Assembly: GCA_030998225.1 (NCBI GenBank)
Contig: JAPYXD010000174.1
Location: forward strand, 1,031,377 to 1,095,376
Direction of reading: 5' to 3'
Source of the DNA: Diplolepis rosae
Taxonomy: Eukaryota; Arthropoda; Insecta; Hymenoptera; Diplolepididae
Length of the DNA stretch: 64,000 nucleotides
Shown here piece by piece: positions 22,501 through 35,000 of this stretch (position 1 is its first letter; each line of letters starts with the position of its first letter). Below the pieces are notes generated by a model, which ran no database searches, had not been told where the DNA came from, and saw only the letters and a list, made by a program, of their open reading frames with translations. The position numbers and the translations under genes were made by a program.

Positions 22501-25500
22501 GGGCTCTTCAAATATGTCCATATCGATTTTTGGGCTTCTACCCTTAACACCTAAATGCACCCAGACATGACCAAGACGAGACGACTTACAATAAAAGTGA
22601 TCGGTTTTCACACTTTATGTTCTAGGAAGACCCTATGATTTTTGGGCTTATACCCTTAACACCGAAATGTACCCCTACATGGCCATGTAGAGACGACTTT
22701 CACTAAAATTGATCTTTTTGCAAACTTTATGGTCTAGAAAGGCTCTATGATTTTCGGGCTCTTCAAATATGTCCATATCGATTTTTAGGCTTCTACCCTT
22801 AACACCTAAATGCACCCCTACATGACCATGTAGGGACGACTTCCACTAAAATTGATCGTTTTTCAAACTTTATGTTCTAGGTGGACTCTATGATCTTTGG
22901 GCTCTTCAAATATGTCCATATCGATTTTTGTGCTTCTACCCTTAACACCGAAATGCACCCCTACATGGCCATGTAGAGACGACTTTCACTATAATTGATC
23001 TTTTGCAAACTTTATGGTCTAGAATGGCTCTATGATTTTTGGGCTCTTCAAATATGTCCATATCGATTTTTAGGCTTCTACCCTTAACACCTAAATGCAC
23101 CCCTACATGACCATGTAGGGACGACTTCCACTAAAATTGATCGGTTTTCAAACTTTATGTTCTAGGAAGACCCTATGATTTTTGGGCTTATACCCTTAAC
23201 ACCGAAATGTACCCCTACATGGCAATGTAGAGACGACTTTCACTAAAATTGATATTTTTGAAAACTTTATGGTCTAGAAAGGCTCTATGATTTTTGGGCT
23301 CTTCAAATATGTCCATATCGATTTTGGGGCTTCTACCCTTAACACCGAAATGCACCCCTACAAGACCATGGAGAGACGACTTTCACTAAAATTGATCGTT
23401 TTTCAAACTTTATGTTCTAGGTAGACTCTATTGTCTTTGGGCTCTTCAAATATGTCCATATCGATTTTTGGGCTACTACCCTTAACACCGAAATGCACCC
23501 CTACAAGACCATGGAGAGACGACTTTCACTAAAATTGATCGTTTTTCAAACTTTATGTTCTAGGTAGACTCTATGATCTTTGGGCTCTTCAAATATGGCC
23601 ATATCGATTTTTGGGCTCCAACCCTTAACACCGAAATGCACCCCTACATGGCCATGTAGAGACGACTTTCACTATAATTGATCTTTTTGCAAACTTTATG
23701 GTCTAGAAAGGCTCTATGATTTTTGGGCTCTTCAAATATGTCCATATCGATTTTTAGGCTTCTACCCTTAACACCTAAATGCACCCCTACATCACCATGT
23801 AGAGACGACTTTCACTAAAATTGATCGGTTTTCAAACTTTATGTTCTAGGAAGACCCTATGATTTTTGGGCTTCTACCCTTAACACCGAAATGCACCCCT
23901 ACAAGACCATGGAGAGACGACTTTCACTAAAATTGATCGTTTTTCAAACTTTATGTTCTAGGTAGACTCTATTGTCTTTGGGCTCTTCAAATATGTCCAT
24001 ATCGATTTTTGGGCTTCTACCCTTAACACCGAAATGCACCCCTACATGACCATGTAGAGACGACTTACACTAAAATTGATCGTTTTTCAAACTTTATGTT
24101 CTAGGTAGACTCTATTGTCTTTGGGCTCTTCAAATATGGCCATATCGATTTTTGGGCTCCAACCCTTAACACCGAAATGCACCCCTACATGGCCATGTAG
24201 AGACGACTTTCACTATAATTGATCTTTTTGCAAACTTTATGGTCTAGAAAGGCTCTATGATTTTTGGGCTCTTCAAATATGGCCATATCGATTTTTGGGC
24301 TCCAACCCTTAACACCGAAATGCACCCCTACATGGCCATGTAGAGACGACTTTCACTATAATTGATCTTTTTGCAAACTTTATGGTCTAGAAAGGCTCTA
24401 TGATTTTTGGGCTCTTCAAATATGTCCATATCGATTTTTAGGCTTCTACCCTTAACACCTAAATGCACCCCTACATGACCATGTAGAGACGACTTCCACT
24501 AAAATTGATCGGTTTTCAAACTTTATGTTCTAGGAAGACCCTATGATTTTTGGGCTTATACCCTTAACACCGAAATGTACCCCTACATGGCCATGTAGAG
24601 ACGACTTTCACTAAAATTGATCTTTTTGCAAACTTTATGGTCTAGAAAGGCTCTATGATGTTTGGGCTCTTCAAATATGTCCATATCGATTTTTAGGCTT
24701 CTACCCTTAACACCTAAATGCACCCCTACATGACCATGTAGAGACGACTTTCACTAAAATTGATCGTTTTTCAAACTTTATGTTCTAGGTGGACTCTATG
24801 ATCTTTGGGCTCTTCAAATATGTCCATATCGATTTTTGTGCTTCTACCCTTAACACCGAAATGCACCCCTACAAGACCAAGAAGAGACGACTTTCACTAT
24901 AATTGATCTTTTTGCAAACTTTATGGTCTAGAAAGGCTCTATGATTTTTGGGCTCTTCAAATATGTCCATATCGATTTTTAGGCTTCTACCCTTAACACC
25001 TAAATGCACCCCTACATGACCATGTAGAGACGACTTCCACTAAAATTGATCGGTTTTCAAACTTTATGTTCTAGGAAGACCCTATGATTTTTGGGCTTAT
25101 ACCCTTAACACCGAAATGTACCCCTACATGGCCATGTAGAGACGACTTTCACTAAAATTGATCTTTTTGCAAACTTTATGGTCTAGAAAGGCTCTATGAT
25201 TTTCGGGCTCTTCAAATATGTCCATATCGATTTTTAGGCTTCTACCCTTAACACCTAAATGCACCCCTACATGACCATGTAGAGACGACTTTCACTAAAA
25301 TTGATCGTTTTTCAAACTTTATGTTCTAGGTGGACTCTATGATCTTTGGGCTCTTCAAATATGTCCATATCGATTTTTGTGCTTCTACCCTTAACACCGA
25401 AATGCACCCCTACATGGCCATGTAGAGACGACTTTCACTATAATTGATCTTTTTGCAAACTTTATGGTCTAGAAAGGCTCTATGATTTTTGGGCTCTTCA

Positions 25501-26207
25501 AATATGTCCATATCTCTTTTTAGGCTTCTACCCTTAACACCTAAATGCACCCCTACATGACCATGTAGAGACGACTTTCACTAAAATTGATCGTTTTTCA
25601 AACTTTATGTTCTAGGTGGACTCTATGATCTTTGGGCTCTTCAAATATGTCCATATCGATTTTTGTGCTTCTACCCTTAACACCGAAATGCACCCCTACA
25701 AGACCATGGAGAGACGACTTTCACTAAAATTGATCGTTTTTCAAACTTTATGTTCTAGGTAGACTCTATGATCTTTGGGCTCTTCAAATATGGCCATATC
25801 GATTTTTGGGCTCCAACCCTTAACACCGAAATGCACCCCTACATGGCCATGTAGAGACGACTTTCACTATAATTGATCTTTTTGCAAACTTTATGGTCTA
25901 GAAAGGCTCTATGATCTTTGGGCTCTTCAAATATGTCCATATCGATTTTTAGGCTTCTACCCTTAACACCTAAATGCACCCCTACATGACCATGTAGAGA
26001 CGACTTCCACTAAAATTGATCGGTTTTCAAACTTTATGTTCTAGGAAGACCCTATGATTTTTGGGCTTATACCCTTAACACCGAAATGTACCCCTACATG
26101 GCCATGTAGAGACGACTTTTCCTAAAATTGATCTCTTTGCAAACTTTATGGTCTAGAAAGGCTCTATGATTTTCGGGCTCTTCAAATATGTCCATATCGA
26201 TTTTTGA

Positions 26208-28259
26208 GGCTTCCACCCTTAACACCCTAAATGCACCCCTACATGACCATGTAGAGACGACTTTCACTAAAATTGATCGTTTTTCAAACTTTATGTTCTA
26301 GGTGGACTCTATGATCTTTGGGCTCTTCAAATATGTCCATATCGATTTTTGTGCTTCTACCCTTAACACCGAAATGCACCCCTACATGGCCATGTAGAGA
26401 CGACTTTCACTATAATTGATCTTTTTGCAAACTTTATGGTCTAGAAAGGCTCTATGATTTTTGGGCTCTTCAAATATGTCCATATCGATTTTTGGGCTTC
26501 TACCCTTAACACCTAAATGCACCCCTACATGACCATGTAGGGACGACTTCCACTAAAATTGATCGGTTTTCAAACTTTATGTTCTAGGAAGACCCTATGA
26601 TTTTTGGGCTTATACCCTTAACACCGAAATGTACCCCTACATGGCAATGTAGAGACGACTTTCACTAAAATTGATCTTTTTGCAAACTTTATGGTCTAGA
26701 AAGGCTCTATGATTTTTGGGCTCTTCAAATATGTCCATATCGATTTTGGGGCTTCTACCCTTAACACCGAAATGCACCCCTACAAGACCATGGAGAGACG
26801 ACTTTCACTAAAATTGATCGTTTTTCAAACTTTATGTTCTAGGTAGACTCTATTGTCTTTGGGCTCTTCAAATATGTCCATATCGATTTTTGGGCTTCTA
26901 CCCTTAACACCGAAATGCACCCCTACAAGACCATGGAGAGACGACTTTCACTAAAATTGATCGTTTTTCAAACTTTATGTTCTAGGTAGACTCTATGATC
27001 TTTGGGCTCTTCAAATATGGCCATATCGATTTTTGGGCTCCAACCCTTAACACCGAAATGCACCCCTACATGGCCATGTAGAGACGACTTTCACTATAAT
27101 TGATCTTTTTGCAAACTTTATGGTCTAGAAAGGCTCTATGATTTTTGGGCTCTTCAAATATGTCCATATCGATTTTTAGGCTTCTACCCTTAACACCTAA
27201 ATGCACCCCTACATGACCATGTAGAGACGACTTCCACTAAAATTGATCGGTTTTCAAACTTTATGTTCTAGGAAGACCCTATGATTTTAGGGCTTATACC
27301 CTTAACACCGAAATGCACCCCTACAAGACCATGGAGAGACGACTTTCACTAAAATTGATCGTTTTTCAAACTTTATGTTCTAGTTAGACTCTATTGTCTT
27401 TGGGCTCTTCAAATATGTCCATATCGATTTTTGGGCTTCTACCCTTAACACCTAAATGCACCCCTACATGACCATGTAGAGACGACTTCCACTAAAATTG
27501 ATCGTTTTTTAACTTTATGTTCTAGGTAGACTCTATGATCTTTGGGCTCTTCAAATATGGCCATATCGATTTTTGGGCTCCAACCCTTAACACCGAAATG
27601 CACCCCTACATGGCCATGTAGAGACGACTTTCACTATAATTGATCTTTTTGCAAACTTTATGGTCTAGAAAGGCTCTATGATCTTTGGGCTCTTCAAATA
27701 TGGCCATATCGATTTTTGGGCTCCAACCCTTAACACCGAAATGCACCCCTACAAGACCATGGAGAGACGACTTTCAATAAAATTGATCGTTTTTCAAACT
27801 TTATGTTCTAGGTAGACTCTATGATCTTTGGGCTCTTCAAATATGGCCATATCGATTTTTGGGCTCCAACCCTTAACACCGAAATGCACCCCTACATGGC
27901 CATGTAGAGACGACTTTCACTATAATTGATCTTTTTGCAAACTTTATGGTCTAGAAAGGCTCTATGATCTTTGGGCTCTTCAAATATGTCCATATCGATT
28001 TTTGGGCTTCTACCCTTAACACCTAAATGCACCCCTCCCTGACCATGTCGAGACGACTTCCACTAAAATTGATCGGATTTCAAACTTTATGTTCTAGGAA
28101 GACCCTATGATTTTTGGGCTTATACCCTTAACACCGAAATGTACCCCTACATGGCCATGTAGAGACGACTTTCACTAAAATTGATCTTTTTGCAAACTTT
28201 ATGGTCTAGAAAGGCTCTATGATTTTCGGGCTCTTCAAATATGTCCATATCGATTTTTA
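26208..28259. repeat. 15-monomer repeat interval (2052 bp)
   Basis: The rare variant GGCTTCCACCC occurs at 26208 and 28260, 2052 bp apart, which equals 12 x 143 + 3 x 112. The GGCAATG short monomers near 26643 and 28694 keep the same offset within one base. The offset recurs at 36754 to 38811 (2057 bp, with five visible one-base insertions between them) and at 46005 to 48058 (2053 bp, with one extra A near 47,443). It marks a block that has been duplicated at several places in the second domain. Confidence 0.75.
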
Positions 28260-29270
28260 GGCTTCCACCCTTAACACCTAAATGCACCCCTACATGACCA
28301 TGTAGAGACGACTTTCACTAAAATTGATCGTTTTTCAAACTTTATGTTCTAGGTGGACTCTATGATCTTTGGGCTCTTCAAATATGTCCATATCGATTTT
28401 TGTGCTTCTACCCTTAACACCGAAATGCACCCCTACATGACCATGTAGAGACGACTTTCACTATAATTGATCTTTTTGCAAACTTTATGGTCTAGAAAGG
28501 CTCTATGATTTTTGGGCTCTTCAAATATGTCCATATCGATTTTTGTGCTTCTACCCTTAACACCTAAATGCACCCCTACATGACCATGTAGGGACGACTT
28601 CCACTAAAATTGATCGGTTTTCAAACTTTATGTTCTAGGAAGACCCTATGATTTTTGGGCTTATACCCTTAACACCGAAATGTACCCCTACATGGCAATG
28701 TAGAGACGACTTTCACTAAAATTGATCTTTTTGCAAACTTTATGGTCTAGAAAGGCTCTATGATTTTTGGGCTCTTCAAATATGTCCATATCGATTTTGG
28801 GGCTTCTACCCTTAACACCGAAATGCACCCCTACCAGACCATGGAGAGACGACTTTCACTAAAATTGATCGTTTTTCAAACTTTATGTTCTAGGTAGACT
28901 CTATTGTCTTTGGGCTCTTCAAATATGTCCATATCGATTTTTGGGCTTCTACCCTTAACACCGAAATGCACCCCTACAAGACCATGGAGAGACGACTTTC
29001 ACTAAAATTGATCGTTTTTCAAACTTTATGTTCTAGGTAGACTCTATGATCTTTGGGCTCTTCAAATATGGCCATATCGATTTTTGGGCTCCAACCCTTA
29101 ACACCGAAATGCACCCCTACATGGCCATGTAGAGACGACTTTCACTATAATTGATCTTTTTGCAAACTTTATGGTCTAGAAAGGCTCTATGATTTTTGGG
29201 CTCTTCAAATATGTCCATATCAATTTTTAGGGTTCTACCCTTAACACCTAAATGCACCCCTACATTAACA
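27771..29270. repeat. 20-monomer offset duplication, copy 1
   Basis: Rare variants in this segment recur 2736 bp downstream: CTTTCAATAAAATTG at 27771 and 30507, GGCAATG at 28694 and 31430, TACCAGACC near 28835 and 31570, and CATATCAATTTTTAG with c at 29221 and 31957. The offset equals 16 x 143 + 4 x 112 exactly. The partner segment is 30507-32006. Confidence 0.82.
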
Positions 29271-30506
29271 TGTAGAGACGACTTCCACTAAAATTGATCG
29301 GTTTTCAAACTTTATGTTCTAGGAAGACCCTATGATTTTGGGGCTTCTACCCTTAACACCGAAATGCACCCCTACAAGACCATGGAGAGACGACTTTCAC
29401 TAAAATTGATCGTTTTTCAAACTGTATGTTCTAGGTAGACTCTAGTGTCTTTGGGCTCTTCAAATATGTCCATATCGATTTTTAGGCTTCTACCCTTAAC
29501 ACCTAAATGCACCCCTACATGACCATGTAGAGACGACTTTCACTAAAATTGATCGTTTTTCAAACTTTATGTTCTAGGTAGACTCTATGATCTTTGGGCT
29601 CTTCAAATATGGCCATATCGATTTTTGGGTTCCAACCCTTAACACCGAAATGCACCCCTACATGGCCATGTAGAGACGACTTTCACTAAAATTGATCTTT
29701 TTGCAAACTTTATGGTCTAGAAAGGCTCTATGATTTTTGGGCTCTTCAAATATGGCCATATCGATTTTTGGGCTCCAACCCTTAACACCGAAATGCACCC
29801 CTACATGGCCATGTAGAGACGACTTTCACTATAATTGATCTTTTTGCAAACTTTATGGTCTAGAAAGGCTCTATGATTTTTGGGCTCTTCAAATATGTCC
29901 ATATCGATTTTTAGGCTTCTACCCTTAACACCTAAATGCACCCCTACATGACCATGTAGAGACGACTTCCACTAAAATTGATCGGTTTTCAAACTTTATG
30001 TTCTAGGAAGACCCTATGATTTTGGGGCTTCTACCCTTAACACCGAAATGCACCCCTACAAGACCATGGAGAGACGACTTTCACTAAAATTGATCGTTTT
30101 TCAAACTGTATGTTCTAGGTAGACTCTATTGTCTTTGGGCTCTTCAAATATGTCCATATCGATTTTTGGGCTTCTACCCTTAACACCTAAATGCACCCCT
30201 ACATGACCATGTAGAGACGACTTTCACTAAAATTGATCGTTTTTCAAACTTTATGTTCTAGGTAGACACTATGATGTTTGGGCTATTCAAAAAAGGACAT
30301 ATCGATTTTTGGGCTCCAACCCTTAACACCGAAATGCACCCCTACATGGCCATGTAGAGACGACTTTCACTATAATTGATCTTTTTGCAAACTTTATGGT
30401 CTAGAAAGGCTCTATGATCTTTGGGCTCTTCAAATATGGCCATATCGATTTTTGGGCTCCAACCCTTAACACCGAAATGCACCCCTACAAGACCATGGAG
30501 AGACGA

Positions 30507-32006
30507 CTTTCAATAAAATTGATCGTTTTTCAAACTTTATGTTCTAGGTAGACTCTATGATCTTTGGGCTCTTCAAATATGGCCATATCGATTTTTGGGC
30601 TCCAACCCTTAACACCGAAATGCACCCCTACATGGCCATGTAGAGACGACTTTCACTATAATTGATCTTTTTGCAAACTTTATGGTCTAGAAAGGCTCTA
30701 TGATCTTTGGGCTCTTCAAATATGTCCATATCGATTTTTAGGCTTCTACCCTTAACACCTAAATGCACCCCTACATGACCATGTAGAGACGACTTCCACT
30801 AAAATTGATCGGTTTTCAAACTTTATGTTCTAGGAAGACCCTATGATTTTTGGGCTTATACCCTTAACACCGAAATGTACCCCTACATGGCCATGTAGAG
30901 ACGACTTTCACTAAAATTGATCTCTTTGCAAACTTTATGGTCTAGAAAGGCTCTATGATTTTCGGGCTCTTCAAATATGTCCATATCGATTTTTGGGCTT
31001 CGACCCTTAACACCTAAATGCACCCCTACATGACCATGTAGAGACGACTTTCACTAAAATTGATCGTTTTTCAAACTTTATGTTCTAGGTGGACTCTATG
31101 ATCTTTGGGCTCTTCAAATATGTCCATATCGATTTTTGGGCTTCTACCCTTAACACCGAAATGCACCCCTACATGGCCATGTAGAGACGACTTTCACTAT
31201 AATTGATCTTTTTGCAAACTTTATGGTCTAGAAAGGCTCTATGATTTTTGGGCTCTTCAAATATGTCCATATCGATTTTTAGGCTTCTACCCTTAACACC
31301 TAAATGCACCCCTACATGACCATGTAGGGACGACTTCCACTAAAATTGATCGGTTTTCAAACTTTATGTTCTAGGAAGACCCTATGATTTTTGGGCTTAT
31401 ACCCTTAACACCGAAATGTACCCCTACATGGCAATGTAGAGACGACTTTCACTAAAATTGATCTTTTTGCAAACTTTATGGTCTAGAAAGGCTCTATGAT
31501 TTTTGGGCTCTTCAAATATGTCCATATCGATTTTGGGGCTTCTACCCTTAACACCGAAATGCACCCCTACCAGACCATGGAGAGACGACTTTCACTAAAA
31601 TTGATCGTTTTTCAAACTTTATGTTCTAGGTAGACTCTATTGTCTTTGGGCTCTTCAAATATGTCCATATCGATTTTTGGGCTTCTACCCTTAACACCGA
31701 AATGCACCCCTACAAGACCATGGAGAGACGACTTTCACTAAAATTGATCGTTTTTCAAACTTTATGTTCTAGGTAGACTCTATGATCTTTGGGCTCTTCA
31801 AATATGGCCATATCGATTTTTGGGCTCCAACCCTTAACACCGAAATGCACCCCTACATGGCCATGTAGAGACGACTTTCACTATAATTGATCTTTTTGCA
31901 AACTTTATGGTCTAGAAAGGCTCTATGATTTTTGGGCTCTTCAAATATGTCCATATCAATTTTTAGGCTTCTACCCTTAACACCTAAATGCACCACTACA
32001 TTACCA
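30507..32006. repeat. 20-monomer offset duplication, copy 2
   Basis: This is the partner of 27771-29270 at an offset of 2736 bp, with the same four rare variants in the same order. The copies are not identical: ACATTAACATGTAG near 29264 corresponds to ACATTACCATGTAG near 32000, and the copy here has CTATTATTGATCGG near 32,024. A monomer just upstream, near 30,267-30,305, carries private changes (AGACACTATGATG, CTATTCAAAAAAGG). Confidence 0.8.
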
Positions 32007-35000
32007 TGTAGAGACGACTTCCACTATTATTGATCGGTTTTCAAACTTTATGTTCTAGGAAGACCCTATGATTTTGGGGCTTCTACCCTTAACACCGAAA
32101 TGCACCCCTACAAGACCATGGAGAGACGACTTTCACTAAAATTGATCGTTTTTCAAACTTTATGTTCTAGGTAGACTCTATTGTCTTTGGGCTCTTCAAA
32201 TATGTCCATATCGATTTTTGGGCTTCTACCCTTAACACCTAAATGCACCCCTACATGACCATGTAGAGACGACTTTCACTAAAATTGATCGTTTTTCAAA
32301 CTTTATGTTCTAGGTAGACTCTATGATCTTTGGGCTCTTCAAATATGGTCATATCGATTTTTGGGCTCCAACCCTTAACACCGAAATGCACCCCTACATG
32401 GCCATGTAGAGACGACTTTCACTATAATTGATCTCTTTGCAAACTTTATGGTCTAGAAAGGCTCTATGATCTTTGGGCTCTTCAAATATGGCCATATCGA
32501 TTTTTGGGCTCCAACCCTTAACACCGAAATGCACCCCTACATGGCCATGTAGAGACGACTTTCACTATAATTGATCTTTTTGCAAACCCTAATGGTCTAG
32601 AAAGGCTCTATGATTTTAGGCTCTTCAAATATGTCCATATCGATTTTTAGGCTTCTACCCTTAACACCTAAATGCACCCCTACATGACCATGTAGAGACG
32701 ACTTTCACTAAAATTGATCGTTTTTCAAACTTTATGTTCTAGGTGGACTCTATGATCTTTGGGATCTTCAAATATGTCCATATCGATTTTTGTGCTTCTA
32801 CCCTTAACACCGAAATGCACCCCTACAAGACCATGGAGAGACGACTTTCACTAAAATTGATCGTTTTTCAAACTTTATGTTCTAGGTAGACTCTATGATC
32901 TTTGGGCTCTTCAAATATGGCCATATCGATTTTTGGGCTCCAACCCTTAACACCGAAATGCACCCCTACATGGCCATGTAGAGACGACTTTCACTATAAT
33001 TGATCTTTTTGCAAACTTTATGGTCTAGAAAGGCTCTATGATCTTTGGGCTCTTCAAATATGTCCATATCGATTTTTAGGCTTCTACCCTTAACACCTAA
33101 ATGCACCCCTACATGACCATGTAGAGACGACTTCCACTAAAATTGATCGGTTTTCAAACTTTATGTTCTAGGAAGACCCTATGATTTTTGGGCTTATACC
33201 CTTAACACCGAAATGTACCCCTACATGGCCATGTAGAGACGACTTTCACTAAAATTGATCTTTTTGCAAACTTTATGGTCTAGAAAGGCTCTATGATTTT
33301 CGGGCTCTTCAAATATGTCCATATCGATTTTTAGGCTTCTACCCTTAACACCTAAATGCACCCCTACATGACCATGTAGAGACGACTTTCACTAAAATTG
33401 ATCGTTTTTCAAACTTTATGTTCTAGGTGGACTCTATGATCTTTGGGCTCTTCAAATATGTCCATATCGATTTTTGTGCTTCTACCCTTAACACCGAAAT
33501 GCACCCCTACATGGCCATGTAGAGACGACTTTCACTATAATTGATCTTTTTGCAAACTTTATGGTCTAGAAAGGCTCTATGATTTTTGGGCTCTTCAAAT
33601 ATGTCCATATCGATTTTTAGGCTTCTACCCTTAACACCTAAATGCACCCCTACATGACCATGTAGGGACGACTTCCACTAAAATTGATCGGTTTTCAAAC
33701 TTTATGTTCTAGGAAGACCCTATGATTTTTGGGCTTATACCCTTAACACCGAAATGTACCCCTACATGGCAATGTAGAGACGACTTTCACTAAAATTGAT
33801 CTTTTTGCAAACTTTATGGTCTAGAAAGGCTCTATGATTTTTGGGCTCTTCAAATATGTCCATATCGATTTTGGGGCTTCTACCCTTAACACCGAAATGC
33901 ACCCCTACAAGACCATGGAGAGACGACTTTCACTAAAATTGATCGTTTTTCAAACTTTATGTTCTAGGTAGACTCTATTGTCTTTGGGCTCTTCAAATAT
34001 GTCCATATCGATTTTTGGGCTTCTACCCTTAACACCGAAATGCACCCCTACAAGACCATGGAGAGACGACTTTCACTAAAATTGATCGTTTTTCAAACTT
34101 TATGTTCTAGGTAGACTCTATGATCTTTGGGCTCTTCAAATATGGCCATATCGATTTTTGGGCTCCAACCCTTAACACCGAAATGCACCCCTACATGGCC
34201 ATGTAGAGACGACTTTCACTATAATTGATCTTTTTGCAAACTTTATGGTCTAGAAAGGCTCTATGATTTTTGGGCTCTTCAAATATGTCCATATCGATTT
34301 TTAGGCTTCTACCCTTAACACCTAAATGCACCCCTACATCACCATGTAGAGACGACTTCCACTAAAATTGATCGGTTTTCAAACTTTATGTTCTAGGAAG
34401 ACCCTATGATTTTTGGGCTTATACCCTTAACACCGAAATGCACCCCTACAAGACCATGGAGAGACGACTTTCACTAAAATTGATCGTTTTTCAAACTTTA
34501 TGTTCTAGGTAGACTCAATTGACTTTGGGCTCTTCAAATATGTCCATATCGATTTTTAGGCTTCTACCCTTAACACCTAAATGCACCCCTACATGACCAT
34601 GTAGAGACGACTTTCACTAAAATTGATCGTTTTTCAAACTTTATGTTCTAGGTAGACTCTATGATCTTTGGGCTCTTCAAATATGGCCATATCGATTTTT
34701 GGGCTCCAACCCTTAACACCGAAATGCACCCCTACATGGCCATGTAGAGACGACTTTCACTAAAATTGATCTTTTTGCAAACTTTATGGTCTAGAAAGGC
34801 TCTATGATTTTTGGGCTCTTCAAATATGTCCATAACGATTTTTGCGCTCCAACCCTTAAAACCGAAATGCACCCCTACATGGCCATGTAGAGACGACTTT
34901 CACTATAATTGATCTTTTTGCAAACTTTATGGTCTAGAAAGGCTCTATGATTTTTGGGCTCTTCAAATATGTCCATATCGATTTTTAGGCTTCTACCCTT

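Larger units (their letters stand above)
10342..27500. repeat. Satellite, second domain, first part
   Basis: The same monomers continue, with added variants: GACTCTATTGTCTTTGGG (first near 11,085), the short monomer with ATGGCAATGTAG (first near 11,410; again near 15,300, 18,860, 23,220 and 26,640), and the tail form CATGTAGGGACGACTTCC, used more often than in the first domain. Short monomers lie 541, 684, 827, 970 or 1113 bp apart and never 398 bp apart. Monomers are clean, with only scattered single-base indels such as TTGGATCG near 17,124. No gene is present. Confidence 0.85.
859..32151. repeat. Family of 112 bp short D monomers, mapped starts in the first 32 kb
   Basis: I placed short monomers starting at 859, 1257, 2084, 2768, 3166, 3564, 4248, 4646, 5759, 6158, 6985, 7669, 8067, 8465, 8862, 9546, 10230, 11343, 12313, 12997, 14110, 15223, 16194, 16878, 17563, 18247, 18788, 19473, 20157, 20698, 21239, 21923, 22607, 23147, 23831, 24515, 25056, 26026, 26569, 27253, 28079, 28620, 29304, 29988, 30815, 31356 and 32040. 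Successive distances equal 112 plus a whole number of 143 bp monomers, within one or two bases explained by visible indels. Short monomers continue to the window end at similar density but were not all placed. Confidence 0.88.

Noticed and set aside
32584..32592. Telomere-like AAACCCTAA
   Set aside because: It is a single occurrence made by local changes in the usual CAAACTTTATGG head, and is not tandem. The recurring ACCCTTAAC in every monomer is also not the plant telomere repeat.
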